DNA from: Rhypophila decipiens
Taxonomy: Eukaryota > Ascomycota > Sordariomycetes > Sordariales > Naviculisporaceae
Direction of reading: 5' to 3'
NCBI GenBank assembly: GCA_033297075.1
Contig: MU858360.1
Span: 1 to 19,847 of the forward strand
DNA: 19,847 nt
Shown here: positions 1 through 8,060 of the stretch, in pieces
How the letters are laid out: each line of letters begins with the position of its first letter
Position numbering within the stretch: the stretch's first letter is position 1
Program-made: the position numbers and the translations under genes
Notes under the pieces: generated by a model
What the model saw: only the letters and a program-made list of their open reading frames with translations
What the model was told of the DNA's origin: nothing
The model's database searches: none

Positions 1-1527
1 CCAGAGAAATGTGCCGTTCGCATTCGAAGAAAGATATTCCCGAATGAAATTCTCCATGATGCTGTCGTGCTGTTTCAGTCGCGACAGGCACAGGACCTTG
101 TAGTGGATGAATGCTTCGACGGCGGCGGTAACGGATTCGGCGTTCAGCTCGAGGCTGAGTCTTGACTGCTGCGCAACACTCGCTAGCTGCTCTTCGATCT
201 GTAACCAATTACGGCTAGAGACAATACACTTGACACTAGCAGATATAGACGATATCTGGACGATTAAGCTAAGAAGCTTCTGTTGATCTATCATACATTC
301 GTCCAGAGCGTCAATCACCAGGTAGGTGACCTTCAAGTTCGGATCTTCTAGCATCTCGATCAAGGTCTTTGATAGGACGATCCATGCCATTGCATCATCG
401 GAGGGGTAAGTATTCTCGGGCAAGTGCGAGAGGAGACGGGGTTGCCGTTGGACGAGTAGGTAGATTAATCCCCGTAGTACGGAGGTTGCATTGTTGATGC
501 GCGAGTCAGCGGCTTGACAGAAGAAGTACGCCAAATTACCACCGTTTATAGTAATAGGCCGCTCTAGCTCGTTGATGATGCCGCATAGTAACATGGTCTT
601 GCCTTTGCCGGGGTCACCTTTGATCCAGAGTAGGCGGCTCTCCGCTAGTTGGCGCCATCGCTTGAAGTCGGGGTTGTCGAAGACCCAGCGGTAAGCATCA
701 GCCAGTAAACCGCCTTTTGCCAGTTCGATACGCTTCTTCTCGTCGCGCGGGTCTCGCGGATCGGCGGGCCATAGCTTTGCCAGACGGTGGGAATTCTTAT
801 TGATCTTCTCCTGCAGCCGATCGAACGCCTTTTCTTTTCCTTCGCCATACAAGATCGGCATATGCACGTCGAATATTCCAAATAGCGAGTACACCTTGTC
901 CTCCTCATATTTTGTGTTGCGTTTCTCGATCCATTTCATCCGCTCAGTGACGCTGAAATCGGACAAGGGGCTTCCTTGCAAAGCTCTTCGGGGGATCCCA
1001 GTTATATTGTGGATTTCTTTTTCCAAAGACTTCTTATCTCCCAAGCGCCCGCCCTCTTTTGAGAAGAACTCGACGATCGCCGGAGCAATGAGCTCTTGGA
1101 GGGTCCATCCGCGGGTGAACCACCTGCAGCCTCGAAGATTCAGGTCCCACTTCGAACTGCCATCGGCATCCCGCTTGCGCGTTGAGACTTCTGCGAGGTA
1201 GACATAGCATTTGGCTGCGTTGCGATACCACTGAAACATGGAGTTGAGAGCGTGCTGAAGCTCGCCGGCGTCAGACTTGTCGATACAGCATGTGTCAACC
1301 CAGAAGTATCTCAGTCCATCACGCTCGGCTTGCTCTCCGCAAAACTGAATCTTAGCGTAGCCTGCTTTGTTCTTGGCCGTGCCGCCCGCCAGGTCCCCGA
1401 AGAGGACCTCCTCGTCGCCCCATGTGTGTGAAAGGATCGCATAGGGTGGAATCTCAGGGATTTCGTCGTTCGGGGGGTGCTTTGTCAGGCGGAACTCGCC
1501 GGTAGGGTCTCGCTCCAGGAGCCACAT
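1..1527 (-). CDS. HET-domain NACHT NLR protein, 3' end beyond the left edge
   Basis: Continuous frame of 509 codons from ATG at 1527, without a stop or intron, running off the window. An N-terminal HET domain (PF06985) is plain: YAILSHTWGDEE at about residues 29-40, WVDTCCIDK at 76-84, RGWTLQELIAP at 139-149, and the YSLFGIFDVHMPILYGEG stretch at about 213-230. A NACHT NTPase follows: Walker A GDPGKGKT at 304-311, Walker B YLVIDALDE at 402-410, and a sensor-like IVSSRNW soon after. In the HET-D/E/R class such NTPases oligomerise on recognising non-self through C-terminal WD40, ANK or TPR repeats, and the HET domain triggers incompatibility cell death in the cytoplasm. That recognition domain would lie left of position 1 and cannot be typed here. 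The start is chosen because MWLLERD is the usual way HET proteins begin and the ATG has A at -3. It appears intact as far as visible. Confidence 0.93.
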   Translation of the reverse strand, partial: MWLLERDPTGEFRLTKHPPNDEIPEIPPYAILSHTWGDEEVLFGDLAGGTAKNKAGYAKIQFCGEQAERDGLRYFWVDTCCIDKSDAGELQHALNSMFQWYRNAAKCYVYLAEVSTRKRDADGSSKWDLNLRGCRWFTRGWTLQELIAPAIVEFFSKEGGRLGDKKSLEKEIHNITGIPRRALQGSPLSDFSVTERMKWIEKRNTKYEEDKVYSLFGIFDVHMPILYGEGKEKAFDRLQEKINKNSHRLAKLWPADPRDPRDEKKRIELAKGGLLADAYRWVFDNPDFKRWRQLAESRLLWIKGDPGKGKTMLLCGIINELERPITINGGNLAYFFCQAADSRINNATSVLRGLIYLLVQRQPRLLSHLPENTYPSDDAMAWIVLSKTLIEMLEDPNLKVTYLVIDALDECMIDQQKLLSLIVQISSISASVKCIVSSRNWLQIEEQLASVAQQSRLSLELNAESVTAAVEAFIHYKVLCLSRLKQHDSIMENFIREYLSSNANGTFLW

Positions 1528-2106
1528 GGTGCAAGGTTATCGGGGTCCGCCTTCGGCCGGTATTTGCTTCGGTGCTGGTGGCGGTGCGCACGGAAGGCTT
1601 GAACGTCGTGGATCTGTAGGTTCAACACGTCAGTGGTTAAAGTTTGGATAACAGCTAGGAATAGGAAAGAGTTACTTATTATTGGTAGTGCGGCGCGCAG
1701 TGTGCATCGCGGTGGTTTCAGTTGGCATATTGAACCTTGATGTGGTTATGGCCGTCTTTTGGGCTTGATGCGTGTCGCGGCGGGAACCACGAACCCCGCA
1801 CGTCGGGCACTTCGGTGGCGTCGGCGTCTGGGGCTGAGGCCAACTGTAAATCGAAGCATCGTGATTGGTATGTGTCTTGCTAGTGCGTTGGGAAGCATCT
1901 TTCCTCCAATTGAGCGACAACGCGGGAAATGCTTTGTGGGATATGAAATGAGGAAACTGAGATGAGAAAAAGGTCAACTGAGTTTGGTAGAGAGGGATCA
2001 CAGGTGCCTCCTGGAATTTCCATGTAAATGTCCGTGCCGTTGCATTGAAAGAAATCACGTAAACGCTAGTACTTGAGTGCTTGTTCGACCTCCTTTCAAC
2101 TGTCAA
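1528..2106 (-). other. 5' leader/promoter region of the HET-NACHT gene with a candidate leader intron
   Basis: No convincing coding sequence. Reading toward the HET-NACHT start, a good intron shape spans 1675 to 1614 (62 nt): donor GTAACT, branch-like CACTGAC about 18 nt before acceptor CCTACAG. It would sit in the 5' UTR. A 144-codon frame ends just at this donor, but splicing it on does not keep frame with the HET ATG, so I treat it as non-coding leader. The region directly abuts the broken end of the DUF3435 relic at 2107, so the HET gene promoter probably contains a recombination joint. Confidence 0.35.
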
Positions 2107-2766
2107 TCACCCCATTAGTTGGATTCTCTGTTGCTCATCCGGAAACTTCGACCGATCATGGACCCAGTGATGGTGAAGGATTACATAAATATCATCGACG
2201 TTCAGAACTGGCTTCTCATTTGTTGTTGTGTCAAGTGCGTACGAGATCGTGAGGTGGCCCATGATATACTAAAGCCATGTTAGCGTCCTCTCGCAAGGGA
2301 TGTATTTTAACTTATATCATATCATGTATTTCAGAAGCCGCCTCTCGATCAAAATCGCAATTCATAGATTTTCGATAAATCATGAAAAACACTCGTTTAT
2401 ATTCTAACATTGTGCTCCTTTTCCTAATTTTGGGAAAAGTGTCAAGCGTCCAATCAAGGAATGTCATGATATCCTCCTTCTCTGCTTTCTTCAAATGTTC
2501 ATACTCGTTTACACCTAGAAACTGACAAAAACTGCAGCTGATAAGTAATCTGTCAAAATCCGAAGATTGAAAGTAACATACCTTGTCCATCTATTAGTTA
2601 CAACACTCATATTCTCCTTGGTCTTCGGCGCAAGGTTTTTTTTCGGTGCTCCATCATCGATATGATGTTGACGCCGCTTCTGGTAGTAATCTGGTGACTG
2701 TTGAGTACGCTGCTTGGGCCGTTGTATCGTCATTGTTGAAGCTGAGGGTTCGAAAGTAAAACGCAA
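2107..2766 (-). pseudogene. Truncated DUF3435 / tyrosine recombinase (Starship captain-type family), N-terminal part only
   Basis: Three exon-like blocks together match the N-terminal part of fungal DUF3435 (PF11917) proteins. Block 1 is 2766-2582 (a later Met at 2733 is also possible). A 50-nt intron 2581-2532 follows (GTATGT..CTGCAG). Block 2 is 2531-2321, with FCQFLGVNEYEHLKKAEKED and DWTLDTFPKIRKRSTM. Block 3 is 2268-2107, with EKPVLNVDDIYVILHHHW and DEQQRIQL. Between blocks 2 and 3 a 52-nt intron would fit exactly (acceptor CTTTAG at 2269) and give an uninterrupted family match, but its donor reads ATGATA instead of GT. Unspliced, the frame hits TAA at once. After QRIQLMG a TGA (2109-2107) ends the frame exactly where the family continues into the catalytic tyrosine-recombinase region, so the R..HxxR..Y residues are absent. 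The family includes the captain recombinases of Starship elements, but also many genes outside Starships. Non-functional relic; family call firm, Starship origin inferred. Confidence 0.8.
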
Positions 2767-3011
2767 GCTGATTGAGCGTGCGTAAAAAGGCGTACTTAAT
2801 ATAACTAATGGAATATTATCTTTTAGGACATCAAAGTCAGACTCATCATCACATCGCCCGAATTGCCACCAACTATTACTAACTTAATATCTGGTGGTGG
2901 CTTGCATTGCCGCCTATTCAGTTAATTTTTATTTTCTGCGAGTGTTCGGTTGTAGGGAGGGGTCCGACTAAATTCGGTACGGGAGTGTACCTAGTGGGGA
3001 CGGGTCTTGGC
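2767..3011. other. Intergenic stretch without a gene
   Basis: AT-rich at first, no coding potential seen. It contains one small inverted repeat, GCCACCA at 2865-2871 against TGGTGGC at 2895-2901 (23-nt loop), and leads into the T-shaped palindrome at 3012. Confidence 0.4.
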
Positions 3012-3090
3012 GGGAAATTTGACTCCAAAATCGGCGACACAGGCGCCTAGATTTGGAGTCGCGACCTCCAGAAATGGAGGTGAATTTCCC
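3012..3090. repeat. T-shaped nested palindrome (three-way-junction capable)
   Basis: Outer arms GGGAAATT (3012-3019) and AATTTCCC (3083-3090) are perfect complements. Between them lie two side-by-side hairpins. The first has arms GACTCCAAA (3021-3029) and TTTGGAGTC (3052-3060), with a possible inner GGCG/CGCC stem (3033-3036, 3044-3047). The second has ACCTCCA (3064-3070) and TGGAGGT (3075-3081) around a GAAA tetraloop. All three stems are mismatch-free. Either strand would fold into a T or cloverleaf. It begins 7 nt beyond the TGA that ends the truncated ferric reductase frame. Function unknown; it may be a transposon terminus or a recombination product. Confidence 0.8.
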
Positions 3091-3096
3091 AGAAAC

Positions 3097-4229
3097 TCAT
3101 ACTTGAGATGTAAGATGCAGCGGGATATCGACCCTCACGTACTCGCCATTCTCACCCAACTCAGAAATTCTAGCCCTGTGAACCCCATTCCCCACCACGC
3201 GAAGGGCCCTAACAAGCCGATCAAATCCCCAGACCGCAACAGCAGCGAGAATCCAACCCCAGCATGTCGCAATCCCACTCGTACTCGGGCGCAAGTCCTG
3301 CACGTGATACCAGCATCCTACCAAGATAATATTACTCAGCAGGATATGCCCAAGTAGAAACGGCTCGTAAAACCGTCGGCGCAAGTACACTCCCCCTAAA
3401 ATGACAAGTAGGGACAAGGAAATGGTCGCCACCGAGCCCCATATCCAGAATGCAAGCTGGTGTATGCCGGAAACATTGGACAGGTATAGCGGTATTGCGA
3501 GGTGGAATGTACTACTGCGAAGAGAGCACAAATTCGTCCGATCCATCGGTGGAGGACTAGGTACGTGCTGTGAGAGAAGGCTTGCGCCAAGGGGAGTCGG
3601 TTGCCGAGGAGCAAGATCAGATTATTCCTTGACGAGAAAAGAATGATTACTGGTAAGAGGGCGAATGCATATGTGCCGGTTCGTTGGAATATGTACGTCA
3701 AGATCGGATCTGTTGCGAGGGCTGGGGATGGTATATTCGGTGTTCTGTACCGTGGCTTGATGAAGGTCAGGACGAAGGTGACGACTGCTATGAGGGCCAG
3801 GTAGAGTGTTATTCCGCTTGTTGGGGGATTCCCGATTGCTGTGGTGAAGCGTCTGGGTAATAAATTGGTGGGCAGGAGCGGCGTCAGGAGTTGGTGTCTG
3901 AGAGATGAGAACCGTCGACTTACCCGGGCGATTGTTGACTTTGGAACTTGGAAGAGAAAAGGAAGTGCGTAGAGGATCCTTGACAAGATTGCCAGGAGTA
4001 TTGGGATCAATATCAAGCTAAGGACAAGAATGATGCTCAAAATTGTTGTGGTACTTGGGCCGGGCCGGGCCCCGGGAATCATTGCTGATGAGGTTTGGGG
4101 TGTATCGCCATTGGACTGTACGCCGTATACATTCGCGGCGAGGACAGTCTTCAAGAAGAGAGACAATATGATGAATCTTGTTAGCAGAAAAGATGTTCCC
4201 GAATGGGAGTAAAACAACCTGAGCTCCAT
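3097..4229 (-). pseudogene. Ferric reductase-like transmembrane protein, frameshifted and missing its FAD/NAD half
   Basis: Intact members are plasma-membrane metalloreductases passing electrons from NADPH via FAD and two haems to external Fe(III). From ATG 4229 the frame gives a signal-like hydrophobic N-terminus, membrane segments at about 62-92, 140-156 and 185-210, and the first haem pair LHRWIGRICALFAVVHS with H-x13-H at residues 227 and 241. The match then moves to another frame (about 3505 down to 3100): IPLYLSNVSGIHQLAFWIWG, a second H-x13-H pair in GHILLSNIILVGCWYH, then a loop ending YVRVDIP. The shift near 3500-3510 fits one deleted base; no intron explains it. After VDIP the sequence leaves the family and stops at 3099-3097, so the FAD-binding and NAD-binding domains (normally about 250-300 more residues) are gone. 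Pseudogene. Ferric reductases are frequent Starship cargo. An alternative reading is a sequencing error plus a real 3' truncation. Confidence 0.85.
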
Positions 4230-4652
4230 TGCTGATCAGGTGGAAACGATTGTTTGTTTGTTTAAGTATAACAAATAACGACAGAATCATCGATCGTGGC
4301 TAGACTTTGAGAAGGACAGATCAAGAGGACGGTAAGGAATCGAGTCCGGGCAAGAATGAAGAGGCCAATACACATGCATACACAACACTGACAAAGGTCG
4401 GTTTCAAGAACTTTTGAAGTTGACCTGGCTTATAGCAGTGTGTAAACCCAACTCTCCTATCTCCGTTGTGTACCTGATAATCGATTTTGCCCTTAAAAGC
4501 TCCCTGTCTGCTCAGAAGTGTCCAAAACCAGTAGCCATGAGGACCAAAAAAACTGCACCTTCTGAATAACAACGAAGACCAGAAGCTGTCGTTATAATTG
4601 ACAGGGCGAGAACGTGTTTCTGGACCAAGTAGTCCACTTTCTCTTTTGGGAT
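4230..4652. other. Upstream region of the ferric reductase relic, no gene
   Basis: No supported coding sequence; the minus-strand open frame here runs through the adjacent element's terminal repeat and has no family features. ACCTGATAA at 4472-4480 differs by one base from the ATCWGATAA motif bound by fungal iron-regulatory GATA factors (SreA/Urbs1 class) and lies about 245 nt upstream of the reductase ATG. A single near-match is weak evidence, so any iron regulation is inference. Confidence 0.3.
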
Positions 4653-5081
4653 GGGTCCCAATAGGTTCGCGGGTACCCGCGAATCTTAGATTTTTCGCCT
4701 TTCCCCTTCTTCCACACCACATCAAATTTTTTTTTAGAAAAAAAATTAACATTTGAAAAATACTGCCTACGTCGCAGTATAACTTGTCTAATAATATAAA
4801 AGCTTTTCATTAGCTATCTGAAGAGGTACGTTGAATCAAGATCTTTGCTTATATAAGCATCTTGCCTAGTTATCATCGCGGGACCCCGCGAGAATAAAAT
4901 TTCTAAAACTCACACGACAGATTTTGACTGAGGAAAACTAGTTGATAACTAAAAAGGTAGGCCATTAAGGTAGTCTAAGCCAGGTGTTTCTTCTAGAGTT
5001 TTAAACCAAGTACTTGTTGTGTTATTGCAGAAAGTTGACAAAATCTTAGATTCGCGGGTACCCGCGAACCTATTGGGACCC
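4653..5081. mobile_element. 429-bp MITE-like element with 42-bp terminal inverted repeats
   Basis: The first 42 bases (4653-4694), starting GGGTCCCAATAGGTTCGCGG, are repeated in reverse complement at 5040-5081 with one mismatch (TCTTAG against TCTAAG). Similarity stops abruptly outside both ends, which defines the boundaries. Each inverted repeat contains the perfect 18-bp palindrome TTCGCGGGTACCCGCGAA (4666-4683 and 5051-5068). The interior is AT-rich, has no open frame of note, and holds a 14-bp palindrome TGCTTATATAAGCA (4846-4859). Flanks are ..TTTTGGGAT and TGCCTAGAG.., and no clear target duplication is visible, so the superfamily cannot be assigned. It does not match the mimp terminal repeats I know from Fusarium. 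It sits about 200 bp upstream of the 5284 gene and may affect that promoter. Confidence 0.72.
4876..4891. repeat. Internal third copy of the MITE palindrome core
   Basis: TCGCGGGACCCCGCGA keeps the arms TCGCGGG and CCCGCGA of the terminal palindromes with AC instead of TA at the centre. The element thus has three copies of TCGCGGG-NN-CCCGCGA, starting at 4667, 4876 and 5052. This suggests a protein-binding site or a nested or derived end rather than chance. Confidence 0.65.
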
Positions 5082-5283
5082 TGCCTAGAGGTCCCCTCAC
5101 AAAGTCCCTGTTCTTCTTTTCATCTGATATCAAGCATCTGTTCATCAATTCTACACGTCGTGCAGCCCCGCCAATAATACCATCACCCCAAAGGTATCTC
5201 GAACTCGATCAATACACGGGCGCAATTCAATCTCACTAGCCGCAATAGCTTGAAATCCAAAAACCCAAATCTAAAGTCCAAGC

Positions 5284-6021
5284 ATGGCCCGAACCAAACC
5301 AAGTGCCAGGGAAGCCGGAGATCGACCCCGCGCCCAACGAGGGCAGTTGGGTCAATGGCAACCCTCACAACGACCACCCCGGCGCTTCCCGCCCACCACG
5401 CGACTCAACTTTCCCAACCCCAACCGAGTCGACGTATGGGGCTGGCCTTCGCGCGGCGGCGTGATTGTATTGCCCCGAGTGTGCGCAGTCGATTTCGCCT
5501 TTCTCGGTCTGGATCCAATCGATCCGCCCCTCCTCCGCGACAGGGACCAAGAACGTGAAGACCTCTTTTGTCAGAGCCTGTTGTCACTTGGTGCCAAGTG
5601 GTTTGATAGTGATGCGCGGAGAGGCTTTGTGGCTGAGGCGGAAGACTACGCTGATGAAGACACTCTTGAGGATTTGCAATCGGCCGAGCAGCCCTGGCCG
5701 ACGTTGATGGAGCGCCGTTGGGTCAGCGTTGCGTACCCGGGAGAAGGGGGACTGTGGATAGTTGAGTACGACACGGCCATGTATAACGGGCAGTGGGAAG
5801 AGGACAATCAAGTGCCCGAGGATGCGGCGCAGGTCCAGATGGCGCGGGATATGAGCCAAAAGGTGGAGATTCTGAAGCGCATGAAGGGAGCTAGGTTTTA
5901 TGCTAGTGCCGAGGAATATGAGCGTGTTGGAGGAGGCAAGGCGTGCTTGAATTGGTGGGTTAGTAAGACGGCCGGCGAGGTCGGGCCGCTTGAAAAGACT
6001 GTTTATCCGGGCAGCGGCTAG
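5284..6021 (+). CDS. Conserved fungal hypothetical protein, 245 aa
   Basis: Single exon, ATG 5284 (A at -3) to TAG 6021. I recognise no catalytic domain. Residues 1-45 are basic and rich in Pro, Arg and Gln, probably disordered. From about 48 the protein looks globular: NRVDVWGWPSRGGVIVLP, CAVDFAFLGLDPIDPPLL, then Trp-rich strands (RRWVSVAYPGEGGLWIVEYD at about 145-164) and a C-terminal helical part. There is no signal peptide or membrane segment, so cytosolic or nuclear location is likely. Codon use is GC-rich at third positions and the frame is clean over its full length, with an antisense shadow, so the gene is probably functional. The MITE-like element ends 202 bp upstream of the ATG. It could be an orphan family shared among filamentous ascomycetes; function unknown. 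Confidence 0.82.
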   Translation: MARTKPSAREAGDRPRAQRGQLGQWQPSQRPPRRFPPTTRLNFPNPNRVDVWGWPSRGGVIVLPRVCAVDFAFLGLDPIDPPLLRDRDQEREDLFCQSLLSLGAKWFDSDARRGFVAEAEDYADEDTLEDLQSAEQPWPTLMERRWVSVAYPGEGGLWIVEYDTAMYNGQWEEDNQVPEDAAQVQMARDMSQKVEILKRMKGARFYASAEEYERVGGGKACLNWWVSKTAGEVGPLEKTVYPGSG

Positions 6022-6232
6022 ATGGAAGATGATGTTCACCAACAGATCTTACATTACCAGCAAAAAACAGTCAAGATCATTTCTTTGTGTTGTATATGCG
6101 AATGCAGACAGTGTATTAAAGTTCTCCATTAGTTCCATCTTTATTCTCTATCCTCCGTTGTCCAACTGAATATGACCTTCTTGATTTCATGTGGAATTAT
6201 GCTCGAGCAAAAATGGACCGAGGACTGCATGC

Positions 6233-6621
6233 CTAGCAGTTCAAGACGGCATCCTTGCACCCGGTGACGACCTTGGTAACGCCCGCCGAGGAAACAGCCT
6301 TGCTAGCATTTCCGCAGTAGCGTCCTACATTCTATTGTGCGTTCAAATTATTAGTTCGGATTCTGAAAGAGTGAGATGCTCCCTTTTGTATGAATTGGGG
6401 AGTCTTACCTCCGTGCCCCTGCAAAAGGCAACGTAGCACTTGTCACTGATGCCAGACTCCCAGGTCCAGGGCTTGACGGTGAAGCCGACAGCGTGAGAGC
6501 CGTCCTTGGTGACGGACTTTTGGGTGCCTTGGTAGTTGTCCTTGCTGTAGAGGCTGATCTTGTAGGCCGAGGAGGTGCCAGTCAGGGCGGCGACGGCGAG
6601 GAGGACAGAAGAGAACTTCAT
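6233..6621 (-). CDS. Small secreted cysteine-containing protein, 103 aa, two exons
   Basis: Exon 1 is 6621-6409 (71 codons) and exon 2 is 6331-6233 (32 codons plus TAG). The 77-nt intron 6408-6332 has donor GTAAGA and acceptor CAATAG and joins codons in phase 0. MKFSSVLLAVAALTGTSSA is a clear signal peptide, leaving a mature chain of about 84 residues starting YKISLYSKDNYQGTQ, with five cysteines at about 62, 67, 77, 95 and 103. The KISLYSKDNYQGT pattern recalls a beta/gamma-crystallin Greek-key strand (aromatic, then x-x-x-GG/Q-x), a fold found in some fungal and actinomycete small secreted antimicrobial proteins. That comparison is tentative. Extracellular location is well supported; an effector, surface or antimicrobial role is inference. 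Unspliced reading of the intron gives an alternative C-terminus without the last three cysteines, which I consider wrong. Confidence 0.85.
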
Positions 6622-7494
6622 TGAGACTTTGTGGGAGCTTGGAGATCGTTGGAGGTTGAGTGGTGGAAAGCGAGAGAAGGAAGAGCTTGGGTGGTGAGGG
6701 AGGGAGAAAGCAATGTCCTGATCTTTGGGAATCGAAGCAGCCTTGATACTTGTCACTGCTGTATTCCGCGCCCGAGAAGAATCTTAATCCATGGACTTCA
6801 GCTCACTGCACTCCACCTCTCGACAATCAGACGGGCGCTCACACACGCTTGTGGACGTGGAGCCATCAATACTTCCTCGGCTCAGCATCACGGGCGCGTC
6901 TGGAGTTCTCGAGAGCTCACCAGCCTGACGAACGGTTCAGGTTACATGGATTTTTGAATCAGGCCACTTCGACCTCGGCCGTGAAATCTCATGTAACGGT
7001 TTGTTCTCCACAGTTCAGTCTGGCCGAGTCCATTATTCTAGGTTTAACGTCTTGTCAAGGATCTGTCAATCTCTTCGGACAACCGTTGGAGCAACGATAC
7101 TGCCCGTTGGGATCCTCTCGTTCAGATGGCGGTCAAGAATGAATATACAAGCTCCGTATCAAATGGAGCAACGAATCGCCATGAGTGGAGAGAACGTTGG
7201 TGATGGACTAACACTAGAAAACGGTTGTGGAGTCAAGTGTGGAAGGCACTAAGCGGTAGCATCCCATCGCGGATGATTACCTGGTAGGTAACATGGAGAG
7301 TTGTCAGAGATCTGCCTGCAACACCAGGATACAATCAAACAAACAAGAACAGTAAGAATTAACGGATCCCTCATGAAATCAATGTTCACGATGATTGCTG
7401 GGGCGAGATCGCGTTGGTCAGGCTCAGCCAAATATCCATTTCATGATACGACGACAAATATTATCTCGTAAATGAATACCGTTGATTAACCATG
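6622..7494. other. Gene-poor region upstream of the secreted protein gene
   Basis: Promoter of the secreted protein gene at its left, then about 700 bp in which I find no recognisable coding sequence. Open frames of 80 to 130 codons here overlap on the same strand in different registers and show no domain, signal peptide or bias that would support them. Confidence 0.35.
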
Positions 7495-7707
7495 TGTTGG
7501 AGGGACAATAGTCCCTCATGATCTTTGCATTCCAGCCATTGCTCTGTGGGGCGATACCCACCAGATAGAATGTTCCAGTGCTCATCATCTTCTAGATTCT
7601 TCCACCAGATCATGTATATAGATGCCTATGGTTAACATCACAGACATAGAGTTAGGAGTGATCAACAAGAATCTTCTTCACACTCGTTTGGTGTATCTCC
7701 CCCAACA
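7495..7707 (+). mobile_element. Possible solo LTR of a Copia-type retrotransposon
   Basis: The 213-bp stretch begins TGTTGGAGGG and ends CCCCCAACA, that is TG..CA ends in the imperfect inverted form TGTTGG/CCAACA usual for fungal and plant Copia LTRs. Near the start is a hairpin GAGGGAC/GTCCCTC, and in the middle a TATA-like CATGTATATAGATGCC as expected of an LTR promoter. Against it: the five bases before (CCATG) and after (GTTGC) differ, there is no second copy in the window, and no gag-pol follows. Confidence 0.35.
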
Positions 7708-8060
7708 GTTGCCCTCCTCTATAGCATTGTCCAAGGAATCCTAAAGAGCTTTTTGATGCTTTCCTGGTCTCCCTCAGAGAAGCACGATTGTTGTTGTAAC
7801 GTCATGGTGAGCCAGAGCTAACGAGCGCGTCAGAAGTAGGAAGAATGTTGGAGGGTATCGTGACCCTTACCCGCCACTGAGGCAACCCAGCCAGCTTTTG
7901 CCACCAACAACCTGTTGGATAATAGGGGTAACCAGGCCAGCTGTTAGAAAGGAGGAGGGTCTTGTCAGAAGAATTAGTGGGAAAACTCAGAACCCACGAT
8001 TCGTCATCTACTAAGGATTTGTGGTGAGGATTCGTCACCTTCGACACGAAGCATTCGTGT

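Noticed and set aside
1672..2106. 144-codon minus-strand open frame with a CPTC word
   Set aside because: No family features; splicing at its end does not keep frame with the HET-NACHT start, and its own start lies at the broken edge of the recombinase relic. Better explained as leader sequence.
2269..2320. AT-AC (U12-type) intron in the DUF3435 relic
   Set aside because: The segment starts with AT but ends TTTAG and lacks a U12 donor; a mutated GT donor is simpler.
3012..3090. Viral-type terminal hairpin
   Set aside because: The T shape resembles parvoviral ends in topology only; there is no replication gene nearby and the host context is fungal.
4321..4810. Minus-strand open frames of 143 and 72 codons
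   Set aside because: They run across the terminal inverted repeat and a T-rich tract of the MITE and show no protein features.
5584..6042. 152-codon antisense frame within the 245-aa gene
   Set aside because: Shadow of a GC-rich coding frame; the sense frame has the better start and composition.
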